From Kaistella pullorum (lineage in GTDB: Bacteria; Bacteroidota; Bacteroidia; Flavobacteriales; Weeksellaceae), in NCBI RefSeq assembly GCF_014837035.1, contig NZ_JACSPS010000004.1, positions 124,001-188,000 of the forward strand: a stretch of DNA of 64,000 nucleotides, written 5' to 3'. Below the pieces are notes generated by a model. The model had not been told where the DNA came from, made no database searches, and was given only the letters and a program-made list of their open reading frames with translations. The position numbers and the translations under genes were made by a program. Every line of letters starts with the position of its first letter. Position 1 is the first letter of the stretch. This document shows, one piece after another, positions 9,077 to 18,503 of the stretch.

Positions 9077-10144
9077 TTAGTAATTCCACATATCGTTTTC
9101 CATCTGCAGGATCTGCGCTTTGATTCGCTCGCTTTCTTCAAGCTGAGCATCGGCATCACGCGGGATATAATCTTTGATCACACCGTTACCCAATCCATTA
9201 TCGGATTTATAAATAACCGTTGAGAAACGTCTCGCATTCAGGATGTCATCAAAAGTAATATCCGAAGAAAGGTTTTTGTTGTTGAATACTACCGAATTGG
9301 CCAAAACTTCACGTGCGTCCGGATAATACACCCAGAAAAGATCAATTAGCTCATCTTTTGACGCAATTGGCTGCCCGTCCGGACCGAACTGACCCATTGT
9401 CGACGGATCCTGACCCATCGCAGCAATACCCAGGAGACGATATTTCATCTGGCTGTCTCTTCTGTCGATATACCACATACCTTTGATCTTTAAAACCTTT
9501 ACATTTTCCGTTTTGGTCTCGTACACATTGGTAAATTCACGCTTTTCCTCTTCTGTAAGTGTTCCGGATTCATTCAGTCTGTCGATACCCGCATCACTCA
9601 TCACCTCATTTTTAATTCTCGCAGCAATAGCATCAGGGCTCAGACGTGTCTGGAACATTTCGTCATCATAAACCTCAGTGATGCGGCCATCATTGATCGC
9701 ATCAAACAACAGCTGATAGAGTGATTTATTTTGAGAAACCAGTCCATCTTCATTATGATAGAAAGGTTGGTTGATCTTATCATTCATATCAATGATTTCC
9801 CATACCACCATGCTTTTCAGGATGTCTTTATCTTCGATAAAGCCATATTTCAACGGTGTGTTACGAACAGACACCATAGAATCTCCCTGCTGGATCATAC
9901 CGGATTCGCGATACTCACGAAAAGCTTCCGGGGACTTCGCATTTAGAATAGACATGGAACGTACCGGCGCATCCGCTGGTGCGCTGCCTGCTTCCTGCTC
10001 ATCAGACGAAGTATCCACTACCGGAGCGGCAGGTTCCTGTGCAGCCTGAGTTGATTGCGTGTTCGTATTGGCAGAATTTCTTTTGACCTGTGCCTGCACC
10101 TGCAGAAAACCGACTGAAAGAAATAAGAAAATGACCTTTTTCAT
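9077..10144 (-). CDS. gldN: Gliding motility / T9SS protein GldN
   Basis: GldN (PorN) is a periplasmic partner of the GldK lipoprotein ring in the type IX secretion system. The 355-residue protein has a signal peptide (MKKVIFLFLSVGFLQVQAQ), a low-complexity Gln/Ala/Pro-rich linker (about residues 20-60), then the conserved GldN domain with PLKYGFIEDKDILKSMVVWE and DLFWVYYPDAREVLAN. Last gene of the gldK-L-M-N operon, 42 bases after gldM, and followed by a strong terminator. Confidence 0.95.
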   Translation of the reverse strand: MKKVIFLFLSVGFLQVQAQVKRNSANTNTQSTQAAQEPAAPVVDTSSDEQEAGSAPADAPVRSMSILNAKSPEAFREYRESGMIQQGDSMVSVRNTPLKYGFIEDKDILKSMVVWEIIDMNDKINQPFYHNEDGLVSQNKSLYQLLFDAINDGRITEVYDDEMFQTRLSPDAIAARIKNEVMSDAGIDRLNESGTLTEEEKREFTNVYETKTENVKVLKIKGMWYIDRRDSQMKYRLLGIAAMGQDPSTMGQFGPDGQPIASKDELIDLFWVYYPDAREVLANSVVFNNKNLSSDITFDDILNARRFSTVIYKSDNGLGNGVIKDYIPRDADAQLEESERIKAQILQMENDMWNY

Positions 10145-10186
10145 TTTAATCTTTTAATAAAAAACTAGATATTACTACAACGCAAA

Positions 10187-11758
10187 CTACTGTACGTTTA
10201 TTACAACAGGCGGAATTTGCTTCAATGTCTGGCCTCCAAGTCCTGTCGCAGTTGCGTTGATATTAAATACGTATGCGATGTCTCCTGAACGTAGATTCTT
10301 CGTTAAAGCAGCTACGGAACTCATCGAATTACCAGAAACCTGCATTGCCGCCCTTCCAGGTACTTTGAACATGAAACTGTTCACCGTGAAGCTTACAGGG
10401 AAATCAAAGTCTGGCATATCCGCGCTCACTTTTTGGTTCGGGATAGAACTTGCCGGCATTGACACTACGGATTTACCCTGGATAAGACCTACCGGTGGCG
10501 GTACATTTTTAATTCTGAAAGTAAATGCTTTAGAGATAGATTCGCCTTTCGGGCCTCTACCGGAAATCGTCAGCGTACTTGTAGCTCCACCTCCAGGTGT
10601 TACAACCCAGGTTCCACCTCCTGTTTTTGAAACTGAAGCTCCGGAAGCTGATAAACTGGTTTGTGAATTATCTGCTCCTAAGATTGAACCGGAAATAGGG
10701 TTTGGTAAGCCCCGATACAATACCTGCATCTTATCCGCAGAAAGCAAAGCTCCGCTTTCAAATGCAACTTCCTTGGAACCTGCAACTACGTTGTAAGTGT
10801 GGCTGTACGGAAGCGTAATTACTTTTCCGTTAACATCGGTGAATGAAATATTACCGCTAAACTGTTTTTGACCAAGTGCACCTGTTGAAAGGTTCGCAAC
10901 TCCCTGACCATTGCTCATCGTAAGACCCGGCATTGACAAGCCCGGAACGTTGCTTGAGTAGTTTCCGATTGCCACTTTTGCCTGAACGTTTTCACCAAGT
11001 ACAACTGATGTAGGTGCAGATACGATAGCCTGATAAGCATCGAATTTGATATCTGCGTCCACTTTTTCCTGAAGCATCGTCATCAAGGCATCAGACTGAA
11101 GATTTCTTGCTTCGGACTGAATGACTTCAAGATTTGAAAGTGCGGCAATAAGCGGTTGACCGTAAAACTTATACTGAATCCAGTTTTTGTTTTTGATAGT
11201 CTGACCTTTTGGGAATTCTGTTGCTAAAGTAGTTTTAGCACGATTGACTACGTGAGCCATGTCGCTATTGCTACCGAATGTCTGAGAAATGTAAGATTGT
11301 AATGATGCCATTTTGGCTTTCAAATCAGCGGAAGATTTTGATGGATTGTTTTCATCTGCGCCGTTAAAGAACATTTTAGAGGAAGGCTCTGTATTGTTCA
11401 AGGCGGCGAAGTTATCGCCTACATCAATTCCGTCCACATATTCTGCTTCCTGCTTCAATGTGGTTTTGAGACCTTCGATAAACGCAACCAGGTCATTCGC
11501 TCTTTCTTTCAGACCTTTATAATCCTGTAACGGTTTAGTATAAGTATCCGGCGTATTTGCTGCTTTTGCTTCGAGGGTTTTCTCGAAAATATCATCGTTT
11601 TTCTTCTCTACAAGAATTCTTGTATCGGTAAGCGTCTGATTGGTATCATTGTAGGATCTGATGATTTCCTGATCGATCGTCATCGCAAGCATCGCGATGA
11701 AAACCAGATACATCAGGTTGATCATCTTCTGACGAGGCGTCTGTTTTCCTTGTGCCAT
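10187..11758 (-). CDS. gldM: Gliding motility / T9SS motor protein GldM
   Basis: GldM forms with GldL the proton-motive-force-driven motor of T9SS and gliding; a dimeric stator-like protein reaching across the periplasm. The 523-residue sequence starts MAQGKQTPRQKMINLMYLVF, a short cytoplasmic tail and a single transmembrane helix (about residues 14-30), then the helical GldM D1 region and the beta-rich D2-D4 domains (PFRIKNVPPP, SGNSMSSVAAL). Length is normal. It lies between gldL and gldN with short spacers on both sides. Confidence 0.96.
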   Translation of the reverse strand: MAQGKQTPRQKMINLMYLVFIAMLAMTIDQEIIRSYNDTNQTLTDTRILVEKKNDDIFEKTLEAKAANTPDTYTKPLQDYKGLKERANDLVAFIEGLKTTLKQEAEYVDGIDVGDNFAALNNTEPSSKMFFNGADENNPSKSSADLKAKMASLQSYISQTFGSNSDMAHVVNRAKTTLATEFPKGQTIKNKNWIQYKFYGQPLIAALSNLEVIQSEARNLQSDALMTMLQEKVDADIKFDAYQAIVSAPTSVVLGENVQAKVAIGNYSSNVPGLSMPGLTMSNGQGVANLSTGALGQKQFSGNISFTDVNGKVITLPYSHTYNVVAGSKEVAFESGALLSADKMQVLYRGLPNPISGSILGADNSQTSLSASGASVSKTGGGTWVVTPGGGATSTLTISGRGPKGESISKAFTFRIKNVPPPVGLIQGKSVVSMPASSIPNQKVSADMPDFDFPVSFTVNSFMFKVPGRAAMQVSGNSMSSVAALTKNLRSGDIAYVFNINATATGLGGQTLKQIPPVVINVQ

Positions 11759-11814
11759 TTTCAGTAAATTTTGTTAAATAATTTAAAATTTTAAATATAA
11801 AAAATGGTGGAAAA

Positions 11815-12501
11815 TTAAGACTTCATTGCGCTAAGCATACCGCCATAGACACGGTTCAAACTGTTCAGGTTAGAAGTAAGGCCAGCCAACTCTTCGTTAA
11901 ATCTTTCAGAGTGTGCCGCAGATTTCTGCATATCCTCAACATATTTTTTGCTGTATTCAGCTTGCGACTGACCATGCTCTAGTTGTAATGCATAAAGCGC
12001 ATTCATGCTCTCAAGGTGACTTGCCGCCAAAACCAGCTGATCATTGTAACGCTGAGTTGAGCCCGTAACATCAACTGTTTGGTTGATTTGGTCAACTGAA
12101 TTCGAAAATTTGTCGATACCTGTTCTTAGTCTTTCGAAAAGTGTCACATCAAGTTTTGCATCTTCAAGCATCTTATCCAGCTTATCTGACAGAGACACTT
12201 CAAGTTCCTTTACTTCAGCTAACTGAATACCTGCAGTAGAATGTCTTGGGTTTGGCGACGCCTCACGATCAAGTAGCTCAGGATAAACGTTTTCCCACGC
12301 GTAAGATTCTTCCGTTTTAGGGGCATCGAATGCGAATATGATGAAAATAATCGCCTCTGTGATAAGTCCGATGGCCAAGGTTACGTTACCTGTGAGTGGA
12401 CCAATGCTCCAGTGTGTAAGTTTGAAGAGTGCGCCGATGATTACAATTGCAGCACCGAATGAATAGATAAAATTGTATATAGCTTCTTTAGATTTAAACA
12501 T
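11815..12501 (-). CDS. gldL: Gliding motility / T9SS motor protein GldL
   Basis: GldL is the cytoplasmic-membrane component of the T9SS/gliding motor, surrounding the GldM helices. The 228-residue protein has two N-terminal membrane helices (about residues 8-28 and 36-58: YNFIYSFGAAIVIIGALFKL and TLAIGLITEAIIFIIFAF) with the conserved charged residue GLITE used in proton flow in the family, and a long coiled-coil-prone cytoplasmic tail (SDKLDKMLEDAKLDVTLFER onward). Third-to-last gene of the operon, 47 bases after gldK. Confidence 0.96.
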   Translation of the reverse strand: MFKSKEAIYNFIYSFGAAIVIIGALFKLTHWSIGPLTGNVTLAIGLITEAIIFIIFAFDAPKTEESYAWENVYPELLDREASPNPRHSTAGIQLAEVKELEVSLSDKLDKMLEDAKLDVTLFERLRTGIDKFSNSVDQINQTVDVTGSTQRYNDQLVLAASHLESMNALYALQLEHGQSQAEYSKKYVEDMQKSAAHSERFNEELAGLTSNLNSLNRVYGGMLSAMKS

Positions 12502-12548
12502 GGTGAGGGAAGTTTAATAGTTAATGATTTCGTTATAGTTTTTGTTTT

Positions 12549-13964
12549 TTAATTTGTTCTTTTCTTAAATTTTGCAGTTCCTTCCGGAATGTCCTGTACC
12601 GTTCGGAAACCGATGTAGCTTCGTGCAGAATCTTTCCTCTCATAATCCCTCGCACCATTCATCAGCAAATAACCTACATCTTTCCATGAACCACCCCGTA
12701 CAGATTTACGAACTTCACGATAAGCCTGGTTTGATAAATGTGGGTTCAGGGTAGATGCAAACTGGTAAGTTGCGTTATTGTATGGAGATTCCGTCCATTC
12801 TGCTACGTTACCTGCCATGTCATAAAGACCGAAACCATTCTTTGTAAACGATTTTACAGGCGCTGTGTAAGTGTAAGTACCCTTTTTCTCGTCTTCAATA
12901 TAATTACCACGCTTTGGTTTGAAGTTGGCCAGGTAGCAACCACGGTCATCCTGAAGATAAGGCCCGCCCCAAGGGTAAGTAGCGTTTTCACGTCCACCTC
13001 TCGCGGCATATTCCCATTCTGCTTCGGTAGGAAGACGGAAGGCCATCGGTTTTTGCTTTTTCTTTTTTAGAGATTCGTTGTAATCTGACTTTAATTTAGA
13101 TTTAAAGTTACAGTAAGCTCTGGCCTGATCCCAGGTAACGCCCACTACAGGATAGTTTTTGTAAGCGCTGTGCCAGAAATAGCCATCATAAAGAGGCTCG
13201 TTATAAGCATAATTGAAGTCTCTGATCCAAACCGTAGTATCCGGATAAACTGCGATACTTTCTCTCTTCAGATATTTTGCACCTCTGGATTTATCTTTCA
13301 CTGCAGATTCTATGTCTTCCCAATTGTAGGCATACATAAGTTTTCTACTGTCAATGATTCTTTCGTTATTGATTCTCTCTGCGGGTGGGATGTACATAGA
13401 CTCTAACACCTCCGCATACTGTGCATCCGGATAGTCAGAAGTTTGCCATCTGAGTGGCACGCTCCAGTCCAGTTTTTTAGATTCATCATAGCCATCTCGT
13501 CCGCCCTGAGATTCCATAAACTCCTGATAAGCGGTTTTCTCTTCGCCCGCTTTTTTAGACAGATAAGCAAAATCACCTATTGAAGTTCCATCGCCATCAG
13601 AACCACCGTCTCCGGCAGCTTCAGCCAGCAATGTACGTGCGATAGAATCTCTCACATAATTGATGAATACGCGATACTCTGCATTGGTAATTTCGGTTTC
13701 ATCCATAAAGAACGAAGAAACGGTTACCGTCTTTAGTGTAGCTTTCTCCGGCGTATTGGTGAAGTCCTGATCTGCAAGACCCATCACGTAAGAACCCGCC
13801 GGGATAGAAACCATGCCGTAAGGACGCTCCGCCACAAAGGACTTAGACTTTCCTTTTGGTACCAGTTCACCCTTCTGGCCGGGCTTCCCAGCCGTGGAAT
13901 TGCCACGTTTGGAACAGGAAATGATTACAGATGCCGATAATAATATGAGAAATACTCTTTTCAT
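12549..13964 (-). CDS. gldK: Gliding motility / T9SS lipoprotein GldK
   Basis: GldK (PorK) is an outer-membrane lipoprotein that forms the periplasmic ring of T9SS with GldN. The 471-residue protein has a lipobox at VIISCSKRG (Cys 17) and a formylglycine-generating-enzyme/SUMF1-like domain: GSYVMGLADQDF, FFMDETEITNAEY, FRLPTEAEWEYAARGG, NGFGLYDMAGNVAEWTES and VRGGSWKD. The fold is used structurally here, not as an enzyme. First gene of the operon; a weak -7-like TATATTTA lies about 23 bases upstream (13987-13994, minus). glmS upstream is on the same strand without a clear terminator in between. Confidence 0.96.
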   Translation of the reverse strand: MKRVFLILLSASVIISCSKRGNSTAGKPGQKGELVPKGKSKSFVAERPYGMVSIPAGSYVMGLADQDFTNTPEKATLKTVTVSSFFMDETEITNAEYRVFINYVRDSIARTLLAEAAGDGGSDGDGTSIGDFAYLSKKAGEEKTAYQEFMESQGGRDGYDESKKLDWSVPLRWQTSDYPDAQYAEVLESMYIPPAERINNERIIDSRKLMYAYNWEDIESAVKDKSRGAKYLKRESIAVYPDTTVWIRDFNYAYNEPLYDGYFWHSAYKNYPVVGVTWDQARAYCNFKSKLKSDYNESLKKKKQKPMAFRLPTEAEWEYAARGGRENATYPWGGPYLQDDRGCYLANFKPKRGNYIEDEKKGTYTYTAPVKSFTKNGFGLYDMAGNVAEWTESPYNNATYQFASTLNPHLSNQAYREVRKSVRGGSWKDVGYLLMNGARDYERKDSARSYIGFRTVQDIPEGTAKFKKRTN

Positions 13965-14070
13965 GCTACTTTTAAAAATTAAGCGGTAAATATATAATTT
14001 TTCGGAATGAGTTCGAAGATTTTTTTGCAGAACGTAAAATTGAAATTATTATTTTACAGCCAGCATTTTT

Positions 14071-15927
14071 TTATTCTACAGTTACTGATTTTGCAAGGTT
14101 TCGCGGCTGGTCAACATTCGCTCCGCGATATACCGCGATGTAATATGCTAAAAGCTGTAAAGGTACGGACGCCACGATCGGTGAGAAACATTCCGACGTT
14201 TCCGGGAATTCAATCACATAGTCTGCCATTTGCGCAACCTGCGTATCGCCCTGGTTCACCACCGCGATCACTTTTCCTTTTCTGGCTTTGATTTCCTGAA
14301 CGTTACTTACGATCTTATCGTAATGCCCCTGTTTTGGCGCAATGATCACAATCGGCATGTTTTCGTCGATCAATGCGATCGGGCCGTGCTTCATCTCTGC
14401 TGCCGGATAACCTTCAGCGTGGATGTAGGAAATTTCTTTAAGCTTCAAAGCACCTTCAAGTGCCGCCGGGAAGTTGTATCCACGACCTAAATAAAGGAAG
14501 TTTTGCGCATCCACAAACTGCTTCGCGATTTCCTTCGTGATTTCGTGGGTTTGTTCCAGAACTTCTTCGATCTTTTTAGGCAGTGCATCCAGTTCAGTAA
14601 TCAGTTTCATGAATTCCTGGCTGCTCAGATGTCCGTTGTGTTTACCAAGCTTCAGTGCGATAAGAGAAAGGATGGTAAGTTGTGCCGTAAATGCTTTTGT
14701 AGAAGCCACACCAATTTCCGGTCCTGCGTGGGTATAAGATCCCGCGTCAGTAACCCTCGCGATGGATGAGTCTACCACATTACAGATACCATATATAAAT
14801 GCACCTTTTTCTTTAGCCATTTTTATAGCCGCCATGGTATCGGCTGTTTCACCTGACTGAGAAATGGCGATCACCACATCTTTTTCGGTAATAATCGGAT
14901 TTCTGTAGCGGAATTCCGAAGCATATTCTACTTCTACCGGTATCCTTGCAAATTCTTCGATCAGGTATTCACCGATAAGTCCCGCATGCCATGAAGTCCC
15001 ACATGCGATAATTGTAATTTTCTGCGCCTGATTGATTCTTTCAAGGTGATCCCAGATTCCGGCCATCTTGATAATGCCTTCGTCTACCAAAAGACGTCCG
15101 CGCAGTGTATCGTGGATAGATTTCGGCTGCTCAAATATTTCTTTAAGCATAAAATGCTCATAACCACCCTTTTCAATCTGCTCAAGGCTCATTTTAAGTT
15201 CTTGAACTGCCGGAACTATCTTCAGGTTATCCTGAATATTTCTGATGTCAACACCATTTTCAAGCGAAATGGTAGCCATGTGGCCTTCTTCAAGATACAC
15301 AGCCTCCTTGGTGAATTCCACAAATGGACTCGCATCCGAAGCGATGAAAAATTCCTTGTTTCCAAGACCGATCGCAAGCGGTGAACCAAGTCTGGCAACC
15401 ACCAATAGTCCCGGATAATCATCATGCATCACGGTGATCGCATATGCGCCATATACTTCATTCAAAGCAAAACGCACAGCCTCAGGAAAATCTGTTTCAG
15501 GATTGGTGTCCATGAAATACTGAATCAGGTTTACCAGGATTTCAGTATCAGTTTCGGACTGGAATGTAAAACCTTTTTCCGTCAGCATTATTTTGATGGT
15601 ATCATAGTTCTCGATGATCCCGTTATGTACCAATGCAATCTTTCCGTTATTTGAAAGATGTGGGTGAGAATTTCTGTCACTCGGCACCCCGTGCGTGGCC
15701 CAGCGGGTGTGGCCCATACCTACGTTAGCTTTCCCAACAAGATTTCCTGAAATAGCTACCAAATCATCTACTTTACCTTTGGTTTTTGCAACCTGAAAAA
15801 GATGATCCTCCTTACCGTCGAGCACAATACCAGCACTGTCATAGCCACGGTATTCCAATCGGCGCAAACCGTTTATCACCACTTCATAGGCGTCCTGAAA
15901 ACCTGTATATCCTACAATACCACACAT
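14071..15927 (-). CDS. glmS: Glutamine--fructose-6-phosphate aminotransferase (isomerizing)
   Basis: Makes glucosamine-6-phosphate, the first step to UDP-GlcNAc for peptidoglycan and LPS. The 618-residue protein begins MCGIVGYTG with the N-terminal nucleophile Cys2, followed by the class II glutaminase motifs GHTRWATHG and HNGIIENY, then two SIS domains (IACGTSWHAGLIGEYLIEE, ISQSGETADT, STKAFTAQL) and the C-terminal NLAKSVTVE. All key residues are in place. It follows the DUF4270 gene by 32 bases and no glmS ribozyme or other leader RNA fits in that gap. Confidence 0.97.
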   Translation of the reverse strand: MCGIVGYTGFQDAYEVVINGLRRLEYRGYDSAGIVLDGKEDHLFQVAKTKGKVDDLVAISGNLVGKANVGMGHTRWATHGVPSDRNSHPHLSNNGKIALVHNGIIENYDTIKIMLTEKGFTFQSETDTEILVNLIQYFMDTNPETDFPEAVRFALNEVYGAYAITVMHDDYPGLLVVARLGSPLAIGLGNKEFFIASDASPFVEFTKEAVYLEEGHMATISLENGVDIRNIQDNLKIVPAVQELKMSLEQIEKGGYEHFMLKEIFEQPKSIHDTLRGRLLVDEGIIKMAGIWDHLERINQAQKITIIACGTSWHAGLIGEYLIEEFARIPVEVEYASEFRYRNPIITEKDVVIAISQSGETADTMAAIKMAKEKGAFIYGICNVVDSSIARVTDAGSYTHAGPEIGVASTKAFTAQLTILSLIALKLGKHNGHLSSQEFMKLITELDALPKKIEEVLEQTHEITKEIAKQFVDAQNFLYLGRGYNFPAALEGALKLKEISYIHAEGYPAAEMKHGPIALIDENMPIVIIAPKQGHYDKIVSNVQEIKARKGKVIAVVNQGDTQVAQMADYVIEFPETSECFSPIVASVPLQLLAYYIAVYRGANVDQPRNLAKSVTVE

Positions 15928-15959
15928 ATTACTTAATTTTTTTTGAATGAATGAAAAAT

Positions 15960-17522
15960 TTATTTTTTGCCGTAGGTAACGACAAGTTTAGCTCCGCGAT
16001 CATCTCCCGGACGTGTACCTACCAAAACTACACGGTTCGGTGTATAAGCTCTGGTATTGTAAGTTTGAGCGAATGCAGGCTGAACAAGACCCGCCAATCC
16101 TCCTGACGCATCAGTAGTATAAGTGCCGACATTAATTATAAGATCTTTCGGCTCTACATTTTTCTCGATGATATTCTTTAAAGTTTGCGTTATCGCAATA
16201 TCATAGTGAGCAGGATTTTTGTCTAAATCAAAACCTTTTACAAGACTGAAATTCGGTGCGTACGCAAGCGTCGTCATATCCTCCAGGAAGGTATCTAATC
16301 CCTGCTGTTTCACCACGAAATAATTCGGTTTCTTAAAATTATTATTCCATGCACTCACATCTGTATACAAACGAAGCTTCGCAGATACAATCCCGATTTT
16401 CTCGTTGTTGAACATATCACGAAGTACTGCAATATCACTGGCGCGGATTTTTAGACCAACTCCCGGCCCACCCATGCCCTGTGCGAAGACAGTTGGCTCG
16501 CCATCTATCATATTCTGTGGTTGAACGATTGCTGCAGAAGGCGTATTGGTACGATCAAAAGTAATTTGGTTGAAATGTGCGTTTGCAGCACCTAAATCCA
16601 GTGCGAATGTCGCGGCTTCGCGTTCACCTGTAGTTGTTGCCGTCTTATTTTTTTTGTAATACAGGTTTATGGTAACAGAGTTCGGGTCGAAATTGAAAAG
16701 ATAACCGTCATTCTCATCTACCGAAAGCTTTACGCCGCGGAAATAACGGATAAAAGAAGCAGCATCTGCCAAATCTGCGGCGCTGGCTTTAATGATCTTA
16801 TTCTGAAAAAATGTAGAATCCAATGGGATGCGGAGATTAGCGTCCCGGTTGAAAAGTTCAGAATTATCCGAATCACGCGTAATTTTAACCGAGCTGATGT
16901 CACCATTGAAAGCACGGCCTCCGATGACAGAACCGGTAGACACCTCTTTATTTGAGTAGGCGGCGTCTGTATTAGCGAATAGAAACTGCGTTACTTCCTG
17001 AACTTTAATATTAAAGATCGTTTTACCGTTTAGTTTGGTCTGGCCATATTTTAATATCGGATATGTGTTTACCACTTTTTTGGCTGGCAGTGCGCCGTCT
17101 GGATAGATATAATCTTCCTGTGTAGTAGTACGCACAGAATCTGAAGCATAAAGCGGTTTAATTACAAGCACTGCGGAATCCAGTACCGGGTTTGTCCCGA
17201 AATCAGGGCTATACGCCGAAAGTCTTACCTGAGACACGTAACTGGATTTTTGAAGCCCAAACTGGGGCTCACGGAACGCGCCTAATGTTGCGCTCTGGAG
17301 CCTCGTAGCATCCGTACGGATAGAATCGCTGTTCAGCACGCCGGGTGTACCGTTGAATACATTGTACGCGATCACGTCAAAATAATCTTCGTTTCCGGTG
17401 GCACCATTCTGAAAAAACTGAGACCCGAGCTGATCAGCATCGGGTTCGCAATTCCATAAAATTAAGCTTCCTATTAGCAGTGACGCTACAATATTCAGCA
17501 ACTTTGTGAATTTTTTTATCAT
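15960..17522 (-). CDS. DUF4270 family lipoprotein
   Basis: A 520-residue cell-envelope protein found across Flavobacteriia, function unknown. The N-terminus is a signal peptide ending in a lipobox-like LILWNCEPDADQLGSQFF (Cys 25). The rest is beta-rich, with the family's typical phrases DSAVLVIKPLYASDSVR, KLNGKTIFNIKVQEVTQFLF and the C-terminal RVVLVGTRPGDDRGAKLVVT. It sits between a glycogen-synthase-like gene (20 bases upstream) and glmS (32 bases downstream) on the same strand, so the three probably form an operon. The family name is fairly sure; the role is not. Confidence 0.82.
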   Translation of the reverse strand: MIKKFTKLLNIVASLLIGSLILWNCEPDADQLGSQFFQNGATGNEDYFDVIAYNVFNGTPGVLNSDSIRTDATRLQSATLGAFREPQFGLQKSSYVSQVRLSAYSPDFGTNPVLDSAVLVIKPLYASDSVRTTTQEDYIYPDGALPAKKVVNTYPILKYGQTKLNGKTIFNIKVQEVTQFLFANTDAAYSNKEVSTGSVIGGRAFNGDISSVKITRDSDNSELFNRDANLRIPLDSTFFQNKIIKASAADLADAASFIRYFRGVKLSVDENDGYLFNFDPNSVTINLYYKKNKTATTTGEREAATFALDLGAANAHFNQITFDRTNTPSAAIVQPQNMIDGEPTVFAQGMGGPGVGLKIRASDIAVLRDMFNNEKIGIVSAKLRLYTDVSAWNNNFKKPNYFVVKQQGLDTFLEDMTTLAYAPNFSLVKGFDLDKNPAHYDIAITQTLKNIIEKNVEPKDLIINVGTYTTDASGGLAGLVQPAFAQTYNTRAYTPNRVVLVGTRPGDDRGAKLVVTYGKK

Positions 17523-17542
17523 TAAAGTAAAGTTGATTTTTT

Positions 17543-18313
17543 TTAGTATAATTTCTCGATAGAATCCGCCTCCAAATAGTCGAATTTCTGCGCAGTACTG
17601 CTGTTGAAAGCCTCTTCCAGACCATCCTGAAGAAACTCATCGCCTTTCACTACTACGTCTACATGATTCATGCTCTCTATAACAAACTGTCTGAAACTAG
17701 GATTGCTAAACGCATTTAGTGACTTAATATTGTCAAATTTCAGTTTTTGCTCCACAGACGCGTCCAGTGGCGCATCATCTTCGTTGTAAACCGATAGAAT
17801 GATCTTGGTATCTTTAAAATAGGCATCGTTCTTATAGAAAGTCTTCAGATAAAGCGGCACGAAAGACGCCATCCAGCCATTCAGATGAATCACATCCGGC
17901 ACCCAGTTGAGTTTTTTGATGGTCTCTATCACTCCACGTGCAAAGAAGATTGCGCGTTCATCGTTATCTGAAAAAGGCTCGCTGTTGTCGTCAAGATAAA
18001 ACTGTTTTCTCTTGAAATACTCATCATTATCAATGAAATAAACCTGAAGACGCTCACCCGGCAAAGAGGCTACTTTGATGATGAGTGGCTGATCAAGGTC
18101 ATTGATAATGATATTCATGCCGGAAAGGCGGATCACCTCGTGCAACTGAAATTTACGTTCGCTTATTTGCCCAAATCTAGGCATGAAAACACGTACATCG
18201 TGGCCTTGTTGGTGCATTTTCAGCGACATTTTGTTTACCGTAGTCCCGATGTTGCTATCTTCCTGATACGGAAACATTTCTGTGGTAACGTACAATATTT
18301 TTTGATTCGACAT
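17543..18313 (-). CDS. Shortened glycogen/starch-synthase-like protein (GT5 N-terminal domain only)
   Basis: A 256-residue protein resembling the N-terminal Rossmann half of GlgA: KILYVTTEMFPYQ at the start and WVPDVIHLNGWMASFVPLYL in the middle. A full glycogen synthase is about 470-480 residues; the C-terminal nucleotide-sugar half is missing, and where GlgA has the ADP-glucose-binding KTGGL motif this protein reads SNIGTTVNKM. Catalysis as a glycogen synthase is therefore doubtful, although databases are likely to carry that name. Start at MSNQKILYV (18313); the longer frame adds an unlikely 16 residues. It heads the operon with DUF4270 and glmS. Confidence 0.75.
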   Translation of the reverse strand: MSNQKILYVTTEMFPYQEDSNIGTTVNKMSLKMHQQGHDVRVFMPRFGQISERKFQLHEVIRLSGMNIIINDLDQPLIIKVASLPGERLQVYFIDNDEYFKRKQFYLDDNSEPFSDNDERAIFFARGVIETIKKLNWVPDVIHLNGWMASFVPLYLKTFYKNDAYFKDTKIILSVYNEDDAPLDASVEQKLKFDNIKSLNAFSNPSFRQFVIESMNHVDVVVKGDEFLQDGLEEAFNSSTAQKFDYLEADSIEKLY

Positions 18314-18358
18314 AAATTCAATCGTTGTTCTAAGATATAGGCAGAAAATTCTGTTGCG

Positions 18359-18366
18359 CAAAATTA
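18359..18366 (-). promoter_or_regulatory. -7 element for the GT5-like/DUF4270/glmS operon
   Basis: TAATTTTG on the minus strand matches TAnnTTTG, about 45 bases before the start codon at 18313. No clear -33 TTTG is seen at the expected distance. Confidence 0.4.
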
Positions 18367-18503
18367 CGAAATTTTAAACGAATAATTTTTAATTAACAAA
18401 TTTTAATAAATGTTGTGGCAATGCAGGTTTTGAAGAGTAAAAATTCCGTTATCAATAAAGCATTTTTTGTGGAAATGGTTACTTTTACAAAAATTATAAG
18501 GCC

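Noticed and set aside
10257-10796. 179-codon plus-strand frame within gldM
   Set aside because: Entirely antisense to gldM, whose coding sequence is certain.
15928-15959. glmS ribozyme or riboswitch
   Set aside because: Only 32 bases separate glmS from DUF4270, far too few for the ribozyme.
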